From: Vibrio ponticus
Lineage (GTDB): Bacteria; Pseudomonadota; Gammaproteobacteria; Enterobacterales; Vibrionaceae
DNA: 64,000 bases
Assembly (NCBI RefSeq): GCF_009938225.1
Contig: NZ_AP019657.1
Location: forward strand, 62,001-126,000
Direction of reading: 5' to 3'
Shown here: piece after piece, positions 9,598-19,413 of the stretch
How the letters are laid out: each line of letters opens with the position of its first letter
Position numbering within the stretch: the stretch's first letter is position 1
Made by a program: the position numbers and the translations under genes
The notes under the pieces: model-generated
The model's input: only the letters and a program-made list of their open reading frames with translations
What the model was told of the DNA's origin: nothing
The model's database searches: none

Positions 9598-10485
9598 ATG
9601 AAGCCTATTTTTGGCCGAGGACCTTCACTTCAATTACGCCTATTTTTCGCCGTGATTTTATCAGCCAGCCTTATGCTGGCTGATAGTCGTTTAGGTGCTT
9701 TTGCTCAGGTGCGCTACTTATTGAATAGTGTGGTTGCGCCAATTCAATATCTGGCTGACGTACCAAGAGAGATGTTTGACGGTGTGTATGAGCGATTCAA
9801 CACCAGTCAAGGGGCAATGGAAAGTAACCGTGTGCTCAAGCGAGAAGTGCTGCGTCTAAAAAATGATTTACTCCTTCTTGATCAATATCGAGAAGAGAAC
9901 CAACGCCTGCGTAAACTGCTCGGCTCATCATTTGTTCGTGATGAACGTAAAGTCGTGGCAGAAGTCATGGCGGTCGATTCCTCTCCTTATCGTCATCAAG
10001 TGGTAATTGATAAGGGACACATAGACGGTGTATACGTTGGTCAACCTGTGGCGAACGAGAAAGGCATCGTAGGTCAGGTAACTTTCGTCTCGGCACATAA
10101 TAGCCGCGTGTTGTTACTGACTGACTCTAACAGCGCGATTCCAGTTCAAGTTATTCGAAATGATATTCGTGTTATTGCCTCTGGTAATAGCAAGGTGGAT
10201 AAGATCCATCTTGATCACATCCCGATCAGTACTGATATTCAGGAAGGCGACCTTTTAGTGACCTCTGGTCTTGGCGGTGTTTACCCTGAAGGGTACCCAG
10301 TGGCTTATATCGATAAAGTCGAGCGTGATAGCCATCGTGAATTTGCCATCATTGAAGCGGATCCTGTGGTAGATTTTGAACGCCTGCGCTACCTACTATT
10401 GATTTGGCCAAGTGATTCACGCCAAGAAAAAGTGCAGTCAGCAGAGCCGAGTAATATGGTAGAGGTAACGACGGATGGGCAATAG
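9598..10485 (+). CDS. mreC: rod-shape protein MreC
   Basis: 295 residues. Bitopic inner-membrane protein of the elongasome that links MreB to the PBP2/RodA synthase. Seen: one N-terminal membrane helix (about residues 12-32), a coiled-coil region (about 65-105, NRVLKREVLRLKNDLLLLDQ), then the two beta domains with the conserved stretch around VIDKGHIDGVYVGQPVANEKG. The C-terminus overlaps the mreD start by 11 bp. Confidence 0.96.
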   Translation: MKPIFGRGPSLQLRLFFAVILSASLMLADSRLGAFAQVRYLLNSVVAPIQYLADVPREMFDGVYERFNTSQGAMESNRVLKREVLRLKNDLLLLDQYREENQRLRKLLGSSFVRDERKVVAEVMAVDSSPYRHQVVIDKGHIDGVYVGQPVANEKGIVGQVTFVSAHNSRVLLLTDSNSAIPVQVIRNDIRVIASGNSKVDKIHLDHIPISTDIQEGDLLVTSGLGGVYPEGYPVAYIDKVERDSHREFAIIEADPVVDFERLRYLLLIWPSDSRQEKVQSAEPSNMVEVTTDGQ

Positions 10486-10963
10486 CATTATGAAAGGCAA
10501 GATGGTCATTCTGACTTCATTCCTTATTGCCTTAACGTTACAGACCATTCCATGGCCTGGTGTGCTCGATGTACTGCGCCCCTCTTGGCTATTATTGGTG
10601 ACTTGTTATTGGGTGTTAGCCCTACCAAATCGCGTAAACGTTGGTACTGCACTAGTATTGGGGTTATTGTGGGATCTTTTATTAGGTTCGACGCTGGGTA
10701 TTCGTGGCATGATGATGTCGATTTTAATCTATATCGTGGCTTTGAATTTCCTCGTATTACGTAATATGGCGCTGTGGCAGCAAGCGATTGTGATTGGCTT
10801 ACTTTCCATTGCATTGGAAGTGCTGATTTTCTTTGGTGAGTACTTAATTCAAGACATTACTTTTAACCCGACGTCACTTTGGGCAGGCTTGATTAACTGT
10901 ATTCTGTGGCCATGGATGTTCTTGCTAATGCGACGAGTTAGACGTCATTGGCATGTGAGGTAA
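10475..10963 (+). CDS. mreD: rod-shape protein MreD
   Basis: 162 residues, strongly hydrophobic with five or six membrane helices, typical of MreD. Member of the MreBCD elongation complex in the inner membrane. The start at 10475 overlaps mreC; a second in-frame ATG at 10490 (MKGKMVIL) is an alternative. Ends two bases before maf, so mreC-mreD-maf are one unit. Confidence 0.94.
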   Translation: MGNSIMKGKMVILTSFLIALTLQTIPWPGVLDVLRPSWLLLVTCYWVLALPNRVNVGTALVLGLLWDLLLGSTLGIRGMMMSILIYIVALNFLVLRNMALWQQAIVIGLLSIALEVLIFFGEYLIQDITFNPTSLWAGLINCILWPWMFLLMRRVRRHWHVR

Positions 10964-10965
10964 TT

Positions 10966-11526
10966 ATGCAGCCATCTATACTGTTGGCATCAGGCTCGCC
11001 AAGACGCAAAGAGCTTCTTGAGCAATTGGGCTATCAGTTCGCGGTTATTCGTACCGATGTTGAAGAGATGCGTCAACGTGGTGAAAGCCCATTTGAATAC
11101 GTGTCGCGTTTGTCGCAAGACAAAGCCTTAGCAGGCGTAGCATTGTCGCCAGACTCAATTGTGATTGGCTCTGATACCATCGTGGTCTGCGAACAAAATG
11201 TATTAGAGAAGCCAAGCGACTACCTAGACGCGAAACAGATGCTAACGCAATTGTCTGGACGAGCTCATCAAGTGATGACCGCCGTGACGGTTGCGAACAA
11301 ACAAAAACGAGAAACGGTAGTTGTGACTACCGACGTATGGTTTAAACCTTTGTCAGAGCAAGAAATCGAACAATACTGGCAATCAGGCGAACCATGCGAT
11401 AAAGCTGGCAGTTATGCGATCCAAGGACTTGGTGGGCGCTTTGTCACCCGAATCGAGGGCAGTTATTACGCTGTCGTTGGCTTACCGCTATATGAAACTG
11501 ACCAGCTCTTGCACAAATTTTTATAA
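10966..11526 (+). CDS. maf: Maf-family nucleotide pyrophosphatase (YhdE type)
   Basis: 186 residues from ATG 10966. House-cleaning enzyme of the Maf/HAM1 fold; the YhdE branch hydrolyses dTTP, UTP and modified forms to the monophosphate and diphosphate. Visible are the N-terminal substrate loop LLASGSPRRKELLEQLG, the catalytic motif SDTIVV, and the KPSDYLDAKQML and GSYAIQGLGG segments typical of the family. It follows mreD by two bases and precedes rng by 20 bp, the same order as in E. coli. A longer GTG-started frame from 10948 is inside mreD and not needed. Confidence 0.93.
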   Translation: MQPSILLASGSPRRKELLEQLGYQFAVIRTDVEEMRQRGESPFEYVSRLSQDKALAGVALSPDSIVIGSDTIVVCEQNVLEKPSDYLDAKQMLTQLSGRAHQVMTAVTVANKQKRETVVVTTDVWFKPLSEQEIEQYWQSGEPCDKAGSYAIQGLGGRFVTRIEGSYYAVVGLPLYETDQLLHKFL

Positions 11527-11546
11527 TTCAAATTTGAGGTGCGCTC

Positions 11547-13016
11547 ATGAGTGCAGAGTTGTTGATCAATGTGACCCCGAGCGAAACGCGCGTGGCGATG
11601 ATCGAAGAAGGTGTCTTACAAGAAGTTCATGTTGAGCGTGAAGCGAAACGTGGCATTGTAGGGAATATTTACAAAGGTAAAGTCAGCCGTGTCTTACCGG
11701 GAATGCAAGCGGCGTTTGTTGACATTGGTTTAGACAAAGCGGCATTTCTTCATGCTTCAGATATTGTCCCACACACTGAGTGTGTGGCAGAAAATGAAAA
11801 GCAGCAATTCCAAGTTCGCGATATTTCTGAGTTAGTGCGTCAAGGGCAAGACATTGTCGTGCAGGTGGTAAAAGATCCGCTGGGCACGAAAGGTGCGCGC
11901 TTAACGACCGACATCACGTTACCTTCACGCTATTTAGTCTTTATGCCGGGGGCAAGCCACGTTGGTGTGTCTCAGCGTATTGAAAGCGAGAAAGAGCGTG
12001 ACCGTTTGAAAAAAGTGGTGGCTCATTACTGCGATGAAGATGGCGGTTTTATTATTCGTACTGCTGCGGAAGGAGCTGATGAACAAGAGCTTTCACAAGA
12101 TGCGGCGTTCTTAAAACGTCTCTGGTCAAAAGTGAATGAGCGCCGTTCAAAGTACAAGACACGCTCTACGTTATACGGAGAGTTGGGGCTGTCTCAGCGT
12201 ATCTTACGTGATTTTGTAGGTACCGAGCTCACCAAGATCTTAGTCGACTCTCGCTTAGAATTTGAAAACCTGAAAGAGTTTACTTCTGAGTATGTGCCTG
12301 AATTGACAGAGAAATTAGAGCTGTATGAAGGTGATAAGCCAATTTTCGACATGTACGACACTGAGAATGAAATTCAGCGTTCGTTGGATCGTAAAGTTGA
12401 GCTGAAGTCTGGTGGTTATTTGATTATCGACCAGACAGAAGCGATGACGACGATTGATATCAACACTGGTGCTTTTGTTGGACGTCGTAACTTAGAAGAA
12501 ACCATTTTCAATACCAATATTGAGGCAACTCAGGCAATTGCTCGCCAACTGCGTCTGCGCAATTTAGGCGGCATTATTATTATCGATTTTATCGATATGC
12601 TATCAGAAGAGCATCGCAAGCGTGTGGTGACTTCATTGGAAAATGCCTTAGATAAAGATCGCGTTAAAACCAATATCAACGGTTTTACTAGCCTGGGTCT
12701 GGTTGAAATGACACGTAAGCGTACCAGAGAGAGTATTGAGCACGTACTGTGTTCGACTTGCCCAACCTGTGAAGGTCGTGGACGTGTTAAGACGGTCGAG
12801 ACGGTTTGTTTTGAAATTTTGCGCGAGATTACCCGTGTAAACCGTGCTTATGATGCAGATAACTTTGTTGTCTACGCTTCGCCAGCTGTGGCTGATACCT
12901 TGCAAGGTGATGAGTCACATGCATTGGCAGAGCTAGAAGTCTTTATTGGTAAACAAGTGAAAATCCAATCAGAACCGCTCTATATCCAAGAGCATTTCGA
13001 TGTTGTCATGATGTAG
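11547..13016 (+). CDS. rng: ribonuclease G
   Basis: 489 residues, the usual RNase G length. Single-strand endoribonuclease of the RNase E/G family that matures the 5' end of 16S rRNA and cuts selected mRNAs. Domains: S1 RNA-binding domain (about 38-120), 5' sensor/RNase H-like region, and the DNase I-like catalytic part with metal-binding aspartates in TTIDINTGAFVG and IIIIDFIDM. The zinc-link motif is seen as CSTCPTCEGRGRV. Lies between maf and yhdP with short gaps. RraB, an inhibitor of the relative RNase E, is also encoded in this window. Confidence 0.97.
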   Translation: MSAELLINVTPSETRVAMIEEGVLQEVHVEREAKRGIVGNIYKGKVSRVLPGMQAAFVDIGLDKAAFLHASDIVPHTECVAENEKQQFQVRDISELVRQGQDIVVQVVKDPLGTKGARLTTDITLPSRYLVFMPGASHVGVSQRIESEKERDRLKKVVAHYCDEDGGFIIRTAAEGADEQELSQDAAFLKRLWSKVNERRSKYKTRSTLYGELGLSQRILRDFVGTELTKILVDSRLEFENLKEFTSEYVPELTEKLELYEGDKPIFDMYDTENEIQRSLDRKVELKSGGYLIIDQTEAMTTIDINTGAFVGRRNLEETIFNTNIEATQAIARQLRLRNLGGIIIIDFIDMLSEEHRKRVVTSLENALDKDRVKTNINGFTSLGLVEMTRKRTRESIEHVLCSTCPTCEGRGRVKTVETVCFEILREITRVNRAYDADNFVVYASPAVADTLQGDESHALAELEVFIGKQVKIQSEPLYIQEHFDVVMM

Positions 13017-13025
13017 CAGGCACGC

Positions 13026-16000
13026 GTGAGCTCGACATTTAATCGTATCGCACAAAGTTTATTATGGGTGTTTTTGACAGTAATGGTGTTACTTGCCATT
13101 GCTGTCACAACGCTTCGTATTGCTTTACCACAACTGAATCACTTTCAAAAAGAGATCCAAACTTGGGTTAATCAAGGAACCGGTTTGGAGTTTGAAATTG
13201 GTGATATCAGTGGTTTTTGGCGAAATACTCATCCCTCAATCTCGCTCGTGGATGTGCGGGCTAATACGCCAAAAGGAAGTGGTATCGGTTTTGCTGCGCA
13301 AACCGTTGAAGTGGAATTTGACCTTTTTCAGTCACTTGTCCAACTTGAACCGGTCGTGGCAGATTTAAGTGTCCACGGGCTCAATGTCGATATTCGCTCG
13401 ATTCAGTGGATCAAGCAAAGTGATAAAACCGCCAAGCTCGCTCCGCAAGGCGAGCAGCGTAGTGTGGTCGAGCAACTTGATAAACTGCTGCTTCGTCAAC
13501 TTGATCACTTTTCTCTTAAAGACTCAACCGTCCAATTTATGGCGATTGATGGCGCAGAGCGTCGTTTAGAGATTGCCCAATTAAAATGGAATAACCAAGG
13601 TCGTCATCACCTTGCAGAAGGTGAAATTACCATTCCGGATGCCAAGATTAACTCGTTGGATGTGAAAGCGAATTTTGTCGATCACGGCTCGCTGGTGGAT
13701 GTGTCCGGTGAATTTTATCTATCGGCAGAGAATGTATTAGTTACGCCTTGGTTAACCGAATATTTGCAAGATGAGACTGGGATAGAGAAAGGCGAGGTCA
13801 GCCTCAATGCTTGGCTAACTTTAACCCACAGTAAGCCCGTTAACGCTTACGTTGAAGTGCTACCTTCCGAGTTGATTTGGCAGGAAGGCGGACGCCATGA
13901 ACTGATGTTTGAGTCTGGGGTATTTGTTTTAGAGCCAAATGACAAAGGTTGGCAAGTAAATGCTCACTCACTTAACTTGCGCACCGATGATTACCAGTGG
14001 CCAGAGTTAGATATTGCCTTTAACTGGCAGCCACAACAATGGCAACTCAATGCTTCCCAACTAGATCTACAGGCTATTTCTCCGTTAGTGAAACTCGCGC
14101 CTGAGTCGGATCAAATGAGTCAGCTACTCCATACTTTCGCGCTTGGCGGGCGCTTGGAAGATATCCGAGTGCAAATGGGCAGCGAACTGGAATCGATAAA
14201 GTACTCGGCGAATTTGGTTAAAGGTAAGATTGAGCAATGGGAGTTACTGCCAGGGGTTCATCATCTCGATGCCAAAGTTAGTGGTAACTATCATCAAGCG
14301 CGTATTCAAGCGTCATTGATTGATGATGTCTTACCTTATGGTGACGTATTCCAAGCACCGTTGCGGGTTAAACAAGCGGAAGTCGACATTGTTTGGCAAA
14401 ACTTGGGCGAGCAAGGGTGGCGTTTATGGGCGGATAAAGTCACTGCAGCAACACCAGATTTGCAAGTGCTGGGCGCGTTTCGCTTAGATTTCCCACGTGG
14501 AAAAAGTCCATTTCTCTCTTTTTACGCAGAAGCTGACTTGTTTAATGCCAGTGAAACTTGGCGTTACTTGCCAACCTTGGCATTAGGTCAGGATCTCACG
14601 GATTACCTTTCGACTGCGATACAAGGCGGTAAAGTCGATACGGCTAAGTTGTTGTGGTATGGCGAGTTAGGTGATTTCCCGTATCAGAATAATCAGGGCA
14701 TGTTCCAAGCTTGGGTGGGTTTAAAAGACGCTACCTTTAGTTTTGATACGACTTGGCCTTCGATTACTGACTTACAACTTAATCTGTTATTTCAAAATGA
14801 CGCCATGTATTTGGATTCACATAGTGCGACACTGCGTGGCGTTAAAGCAAGCCGTATCACAGGGCGTATCCCTGAGCTTGCTGAAAACGGTCATATCGAA
14901 ATTGAAGCTTCGGTTTCGGGCGATGGCGATAAAGTTCGCGATTATATGATGGCTTCTCCGTTGGTTGATTCAGTTGGTGCCGCGCTAACTGCGGTGCAAG
15001 TTGATGGCAGAGTCACCTCTGACTTTAAACTGAAAGTGCCATTCGATAATTTTGATACCCGAGCTTGGGGTTACGCTGAACTGAAAGGCAATGATGTCAC
15101 CATTGATGCGCCGCCAATGGAGTTGGATAACGTTTCTGGTCGGATTGAGTTTGATAATGATGTGGTTAAAGCGGCGGGTTTGTCTGCCAATCTACTCAAG
15201 CAACCCGTTTCGATTGATTTTAATGGTGAAAGTTCGAAATCTGGCTACAACATTGGCGTTGATGTCGTCGGTGATTGGTCAGTCAAACCATTAGCTCCTT
15301 ATGTGGGCGAGCAGTGGCTTAAGCCTGTCTCGGGGCATGTGCCTTGGCAAACCAATGTTGAAATTCAATTGAACGATGTTGGTTTTACTTATCAGATTGA
15401 TGCCAGCGCTGATATGCAGATGTTAGCGAGTACTTACCCTTATCCGCTAGAGTGGAAAGTCGGGCAGAAAGGCAAAGCTAAGTTGCAAGCTTCCGGAAAC
15501 CAAGAGACGGTCACCGCTCGTTTACAGCTTCCAGACTTTAAATATCAAACTGAAATTGATATTCGCCCTCAAACGCCAGTGCTAACCGCTACAAATTTAG
15601 TGTTGGGTAAAGGGAGTTTCAAAATAAGCCCGATAGTGGGTCATGATTTGCAGATCCGAGCTAAGCAGTTTGACTTAGATGCATGGCTCAGTGCGCTGAC
15701 TCATCCTCAAACGACACAAGTGTCGGCATTAGCAGATTTGAATACACCAACCATTCCGACGCCAGAGCGTTTCAGCATTGATGTAGATGAACTGCAACTG
15801 GCAAGCATGGAATGGAATGACGTTAACTTCGATGCCAAGCGCAAAAACTTGGGTTGGCATATGAGTTTAGATAGTCAACAAGCGCAAGGTGAAGCGAACT
15901 ATATCGCACCGTATGATTTATCAGTGAAATTGGATCATCTGCACCTGTTTTTCCCAGAGGTTGAACAGCAAGAGGTTCAGCGACGCAGTTTGTTTGAAGC

Positions 16001-16901
16001 TGAAGACCCCAATCAACCATTGGTGTCCGAATTTGACCGCAAACTTCATCAACAATTGCCTAATATTACCTTAGCTATCGATGATTTATGGGTGCAGGGT
16101 TATAAGTTAGGGCAAGCGCATCTTGACTTGCAGCGCCAGGGAAATAGTTTGCAATGGCGAGATTTGTCACTTAAGAGTGGCAGTAGCCAAGTTAAGGTTG
16201 ATGGCAGTTGGTTACTTGATGGTGATAAAAGCCAGACTGAGATGAATCTCGCTATTTCAGGGGATAACAACAGTGAAGTGATGGAGCGCTTTGGCGTGAC
16301 ATCCGGTATTCAGAAAGCACCATTTGATATTCGTGCCACACTTAAATGGGATGGCGCACCTTGGGGCATGCGTGTCAGCAGCTTATCTGGCAGTGTTGAT
16401 TCGAAGCTGGGCAAGGGCATGATTTCAGATGTGAGTGGTGCGGCAAGATTACTTGGCTTGTTCAGTTTGGACTCGATCATCCGCAAGATGCAGCTCGATT
16501 TCAGTGATGTCTTTGATAAAGGGATGGCATTTAACTCGATTACGGGTAGCGGTGAGATAAAAAATGGCATCTTCTTGACCAATGACATCCGTATGGATGC
16601 GGTCGCTGGTGAGATGAACATCAAAGGGTTGGCAAACCTCAATAACCGCACCGTCGATGCAGCTGTTAACTTTGTACCTGATATTACCTCAGGTATTCCG
16701 GTATTAAGTGCTTTTGCCGTGGCACCACAGACGGCGTTATACGTATTAGCAATTACCACGGTGATTTCACCGGTTGTCGAAGTCTTTACTCAAGTTGACT
16801 ACGAAGTGAAAGGACCGCTGGATTCGCCAATCGTAACAGAAGTTTCGCGTAGCAAAGGCGAGTTCAAATTACCTAAGAAATTGCTAGACGCTGTCGAATA
16901 A
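13026..16901 (+). CDS. yhdP: YhdP, AsmA-like phospholipid transport protein
   Basis: 1291 residues starting at GTG 13026, nine bases after the rng stop. One N-terminal membrane helix (about 12-32, LLWVFLTVMVLLAIAV) is followed by a very long periplasmic beta-rich part with AsmA/DUF3971-type repeats and a C-terminal segment (about 1080-1280) ending near PVVEVFTQVDYEVKGP. In E. coli YhdP, with TamB and YdbH, bridges the periplasm and moves phospholipids to the outer membrane. The size and rng-yhdP-tldD context fit. Confidence 0.93.
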   Translation: MSSTFNRIAQSLLWVFLTVMVLLAIAVTTLRIALPQLNHFQKEIQTWVNQGTGLEFEIGDISGFWRNTHPSISLVDVRANTPKGSGIGFAAQTVEVEFDLFQSLVQLEPVVADLSVHGLNVDIRSIQWIKQSDKTAKLAPQGEQRSVVEQLDKLLLRQLDHFSLKDSTVQFMAIDGAERRLEIAQLKWNNQGRHHLAEGEITIPDAKINSLDVKANFVDHGSLVDVSGEFYLSAENVLVTPWLTEYLQDETGIEKGEVSLNAWLTLTHSKPVNAYVEVLPSELIWQEGGRHELMFESGVFVLEPNDKGWQVNAHSLNLRTDDYQWPELDIAFNWQPQQWQLNASQLDLQAISPLVKLAPESDQMSQLLHTFALGGRLEDIRVQMGSELESIKYSANLVKGKIEQWELLPGVHHLDAKVSGNYHQARIQASLIDDVLPYGDVFQAPLRVKQAEVDIVWQNLGEQGWRLWADKVTAATPDLQVLGAFRLDFPRGKSPFLSFYAEADLFNASETWRYLPTLALGQDLTDYLSTAIQGGKVDTAKLLWYGELGDFPYQNNQGMFQAWVGLKDATFSFDTTWPSITDLQLNLLFQNDAMYLDSHSATLRGVKASRITGRIPELAENGHIEIEASVSGDGDKVRDYMMASPLVDSVGAALTAVQVDGRVTSDFKLKVPFDNFDTRAWGYAELKGNDVTIDAPPMELDNVSGRIEFDNDVVKAAGLSANLLKQPVSIDFNGESSKSGYNIGVDVVGDWSVKPLAPYVGEQWLKPVSGHVPWQTNVEIQLNDVGFTYQIDASADMQMLASTYPYPLEWKVGQKGKAKLQASGNQETVTARLQLPDFKYQTEIDIRPQTPVLTATNLVLGKGSFKISPIVGHDLQIRAKQFDLDAWLSALTHPQTTQVSALADLNTPTIPTPERFSIDVDELQLASMEWNDVNFDAKRKNLGWHMSLDSQQAQGEANYIAPYDLSVKLDHLHLFFPEVEQQEVQRRSLFEAEDPNQPLVSEFDRKLHQQLPNITLAIDDLWVQGYKLGQAHLDLQRQGNSLQWRDLSLKSGSSQVKVDGSWLLDGDKSQTEMNLAISGDNNSEVMERFGVTSGIQKAPFDIRATLKWDGAPWGMRVSSLSGSVDSKLGKGMISDVSGAARLLGLFSLDSIIRKMQLDFSDVFDKGMAFNSITGSGEIKNGIFLTNDIRMDAVAGEMNIKGLANLNNRTVDAAVNFVPDITSGIPVLSAFAVAPQTALYVLAITTVISPVVEVFTQVDYEVKGPLDSPIVTEVSRSKGEFKLPKKLLDAVE

Positions 16902-16914
16902 AGGAGAGCGACTC

Positions 16915-17733
16915 ATGGATAGAGTTGGTTTGATTCAGATGACTTCAGGTCCAAACCCTCAAGCTAATCTGGCTTATATTGAACAACAAGTCGCAGCGCT
17001 TGCTGAGCAAGGTGCGACTTGGGTTATTACCCCAGAAAACTCGGTGGTATTTGGATCTCGTGCCGACTACCACCATTATGCTGAGCCGATTGGTGATGGT
17101 GAAATGCAAACCCAGTTGGCGCAGATGGCAAAGCGCTACCAAGTGTGGTTGCTGGTTGGGAGTATGCCGATAAGACGTGAGGTTGGGGTGACCACAACGC
17201 TGCTAGTCTATAACTGCAGTGGTGAGTTGGTTGCTGATTATGACAAGCTGCATATGTTTGATGTCGATGTCGCCGATAGTCATCAACGTTATAGAGAGTC
17301 TGAAACTTTCACCGCTGGCAAAGAGATTGTGTCATTAGAGACGCCTTTCGCGCACTTAGGTCTAACGATTTGCTATGATGTACGTTTTCCGCAGCTATAC
17401 AGTGAATTAGCTCGACAAGGCGCGAATGTTATTGTGGTGCCGGCTGCGTTTACCGCAGTGACAGGGCAGGCTCATTGGCAGCCATTATTAACCGCGAGAG
17501 CCATCGAGACCCAATCTTGGATTGTCGCGGTAAATCAGACCGGTGTTCATCAAGGTGGACGACAAACTTGGGGTCATTCTATGGTGGTTTCACCATGGGG
17601 AGAAGTCTTCGCCAGTTTGGATGACGCTGCGGGTAATCTATTGGTCGAGATAGATTTACAAGCAGTGACAGAGATCAGAGCGACCATGCCAGTAATGCAG
17701 CACAACCGCTTTGATAATCGAATTAAAATTTAA
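16915..17733 (+). CDS. carbon-nitrogen hydrolase, Nit1/deaminated glutathione amidase type
   Basis: 272 residues of the nitrilase superfamily. The catalytic triad is visible as Glu41 (ITPENSV), Lys111 (DYDKLHMFDV) and Cys153 (LTICYDVRFPQLY). The DKLHMFDVD and CYDVRFP signatures point to the Nit1 branch, which hydrolyses deaminated glutathione to alpha-ketoglutarate and cysteinylglycine as metabolite repair. It lies 13 bp after yhdP and 9 bp before tldD. Assignment to the family is firm; the exact substrate is inferred from the branch motifs. Confidence 0.88.
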   Translation: MDRVGLIQMTSGPNPQANLAYIEQQVAALAEQGATWVITPENSVVFGSRADYHHYAEPIGDGEMQTQLAQMAKRYQVWLLVGSMPIRREVGVTTTLLVYNCSGELVADYDKLHMFDVDVADSHQRYRESETFTAGKEIVSLETPFAHLGLTICYDVRFPQLYSELARQGANVIVVPAAFTAVTGQAHWQPLLTARAIETQSWIVAVNQTGVHQGGRQTWGHSMVVSPWGEVFASLDDAAGNLLVEIDLQAVTEIRATMPVMQHNRFDNRIKI

Positions 17734-17742
17734 GAGCAAAAT

Positions 17743-19188
17743 ATGACAATTAATCACGTAGAAGAAGCCCTACTAAAACCTGCTGGTTTAACTGAGCAGG
17801 ATATCGCGAGCACGCTGGAAAGCATCGCGACTCGTCAGATTGACTACGCTGATATCTATTTCCAATCCAGTTGGCATGAATCACTGGTTTTAGAAGATAG
17901 CATCATTAAAGATGGCTCATTTAACATCGATTGTGGCCTTGGTGTACGTGCAATTACGGGTGAAAAGACGGGTTTTGCTTACTCAGATCAGATTCAGCTT
18001 GAAGGGCTTAAGCAGAGTGCTATTGCCGCACGTGGTATCGCGCAGCAAGGTCAAAATGGCAAGGTCCAAGCATTCAAACGTTTTGATAATCAAGCGTATT
18101 ACGCAGCGGTTAACCCACTAGAAACGTGGGAAAAACAGCAGAAAACCGCACTATTGAAAGAGCTGGATGCGTACATTCGTACTAAAGAGCCTCTGATTCA
18201 AGAAGTTTCAATTAGCCTAAGTGGCGTGCATGAGCAAATGCTGGTTGCGGCGACGGATGGCACCTACGCTGGCGATGTTCGCCCACTGGTACGCCTTTCA
18301 ATTACGGTTCTAGCGCAACGCGGTGATCGCCGTGAGCGTGGTAGTGCCGGTGGCGGTGGTCGTTATACTTACGATTACTTCCTAACGTCGCAACAAGGTC
18401 AGCAAGTTGCGTATCAATTTGCCGATGAAGCGATTCGTATGGCGCTAGTGAACTTAGACGCTGATGCCGCGCCTGCGGGTACCATGCCTGTGGTACTAGG
18501 CTCTGGTTGGCCGGGTGTTCTTCTACACGAAGCGGTAGGTCATGGGTTAGAAGGTGATTTTAACCGTAAAGAGTCTTCAGTATTTAGCGGTCGTATTGGC
18601 GAGCAAGTAACTTCGAAACACTGCACCATCGTTGATGATGGTACCTTGACTGACTTGCGCGGCTCGCTAAACGTTGATGATGAGGGTGTTGCGGGTCAAT
18701 ACAACACGCTGATTGAAAACGGCGTGCTAAAAGGCTACATGCAAGACAAATTGAATGCGCGTCTAATGGGTGTTGCACCAACGGGTAATGGTCGTCGTGA
18801 GTCGTACGCGCACCTACCAATGCCACGCATGACCAACACTTACATGTTGCCGGGTGAGCACACGCCAGAAGAGATCATCTCTACGGTGAAAAAAGGTCTC
18901 TATGCACCAAACTTTGGCGGTGGTCAGGTAGATATCACATCGGGTAAGTTTGTGTTCTCAACCTCAGAAGCTTATTTAATTGAAGACGGTAAGATCACTC
19001 GCCCTGTGAAAGGTGCCACGCTGATTGGCTCAGGCATTGAAGCGATGCAGCAAGTTTCGATGGTCGGTAATGATCTTAGCATTGACCGCGGCGTTGGCGT
19101 TTGTGGTAAAGCGGGTCAAAGCGTGCCTGTTGGTGTTGGTCAACCAACACTAAAACTAGACTCAATCACAGTGGGTGGTACGGAGTAG
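17743..19188 (+). CDS. tldD: metalloprotease TldD
   Basis: 481 residues, matching TldD. With TldE/PmbA it forms a zinc protease that degrades unfolded peptides; in some bacteria it matures microcins and degrades CcdA. The zinc motif [11 protein letters not shown] (HExxxH) is present near residue 265, and the C-terminal [17 protein letters not shown] segment is typical. Last gene of the run from mreB; it is followed by a repeat region and a terminator before the convergent arcA. The partner tldE is not in the window, as usual. Confidence 0.96.
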   Translation: MTINHVEEALLKPAGLTEQDIASTLESIATRQIDYADIYFQSSWHESLVLEDSIIKDGSFNIDCGLGVRAITGEKTGFAYSDQIQLEGLKQSAIAARGIAQQGQNGKVQAFKRFDNQAYYAAVNPLETWEKQQKTALLKELDAYIRTKEPLIQEVSISLSGVHEQMLVAATDGTYAGDVRPLVRLSITVLAQRGDRRERGSAGGGGRYTYDYFLTSQQGQQVAYQFADEAIRMALVNLDADAAPAGTMPVVLGSGWPGVLLHEAVGHGLEGDFNRKESSVFSGRIGEQVTSKHCTIVDDGTLTDLRGSLNVDDEGVAGQYNTLIENGVLKGYMQDKLNARLMGVAPTGNGRRESYAHLPMPRMTNTYMLPGEHTPEEIISTVKKGLYAPNFGGGQVDITSGKFVFSTSEAYLIEDGKITRPVKGATLIGSGIEAMQQVSMVGNDLSIDRGVGVCGKAGQSVPVGVGQPTLKLDSITVGGTE

Positions 19189-19413
19189 CGTAATAGATAC
19201 TTAGAACGCTTACGCTACGGATAACGGAGCGCTTCGCTGCGAGATTTGGGAGGCGAGCGTCTTAACGATCTCGCTCTGATTAATAAACAAGGCTGACGCT
19301 ATGACGTCAGCCTTGGTGTTTTTAAGGAAAGTAAAAATAACTCATTATCTATTTTTCCCGCAGCACAGCAGATGCTGTGCGTTCCCGTATCCGTGAGCGT
19401 TGCGTTCCGTTAT
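19189..19413. repeat. REP-like repeat mosaic A between tldD and arcA
   Basis: The whole gap between the two convergent stop codons is made of short related units. Left: GAACGCTTACGCTACGGATA (19204-19223) and GGAGCGCTTCGCT (19226-19238). Right, inverted: GTTCCCGTATCCGTGAGCGT and TGCGTTCCGTTAT, running to 19413 next to the arcA stop. A normal terminator (19289-19322) and a GCACAGCA/TGCTGTGC hairpin lie between them. Similar mosaics occur at 34983-35178 and 62729-62899. Confidence 0.7.
19289..19322 (+). terminator. terminator after tldD
   Basis: AAGGCTGACG, loop CTATGA, CGTCAGCCTT, then GGTGTTTTT. A perfect 10-bp stem with a slightly delayed T run, placed to end the mreB-tldD transcripts. Confidence 0.75.

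Noticed and set aside
16310..16759. 149-codon minus-strand frame inside yhdP
   Set aside because: Antisense shadow within a conserved long gene; composition is not protein-like.
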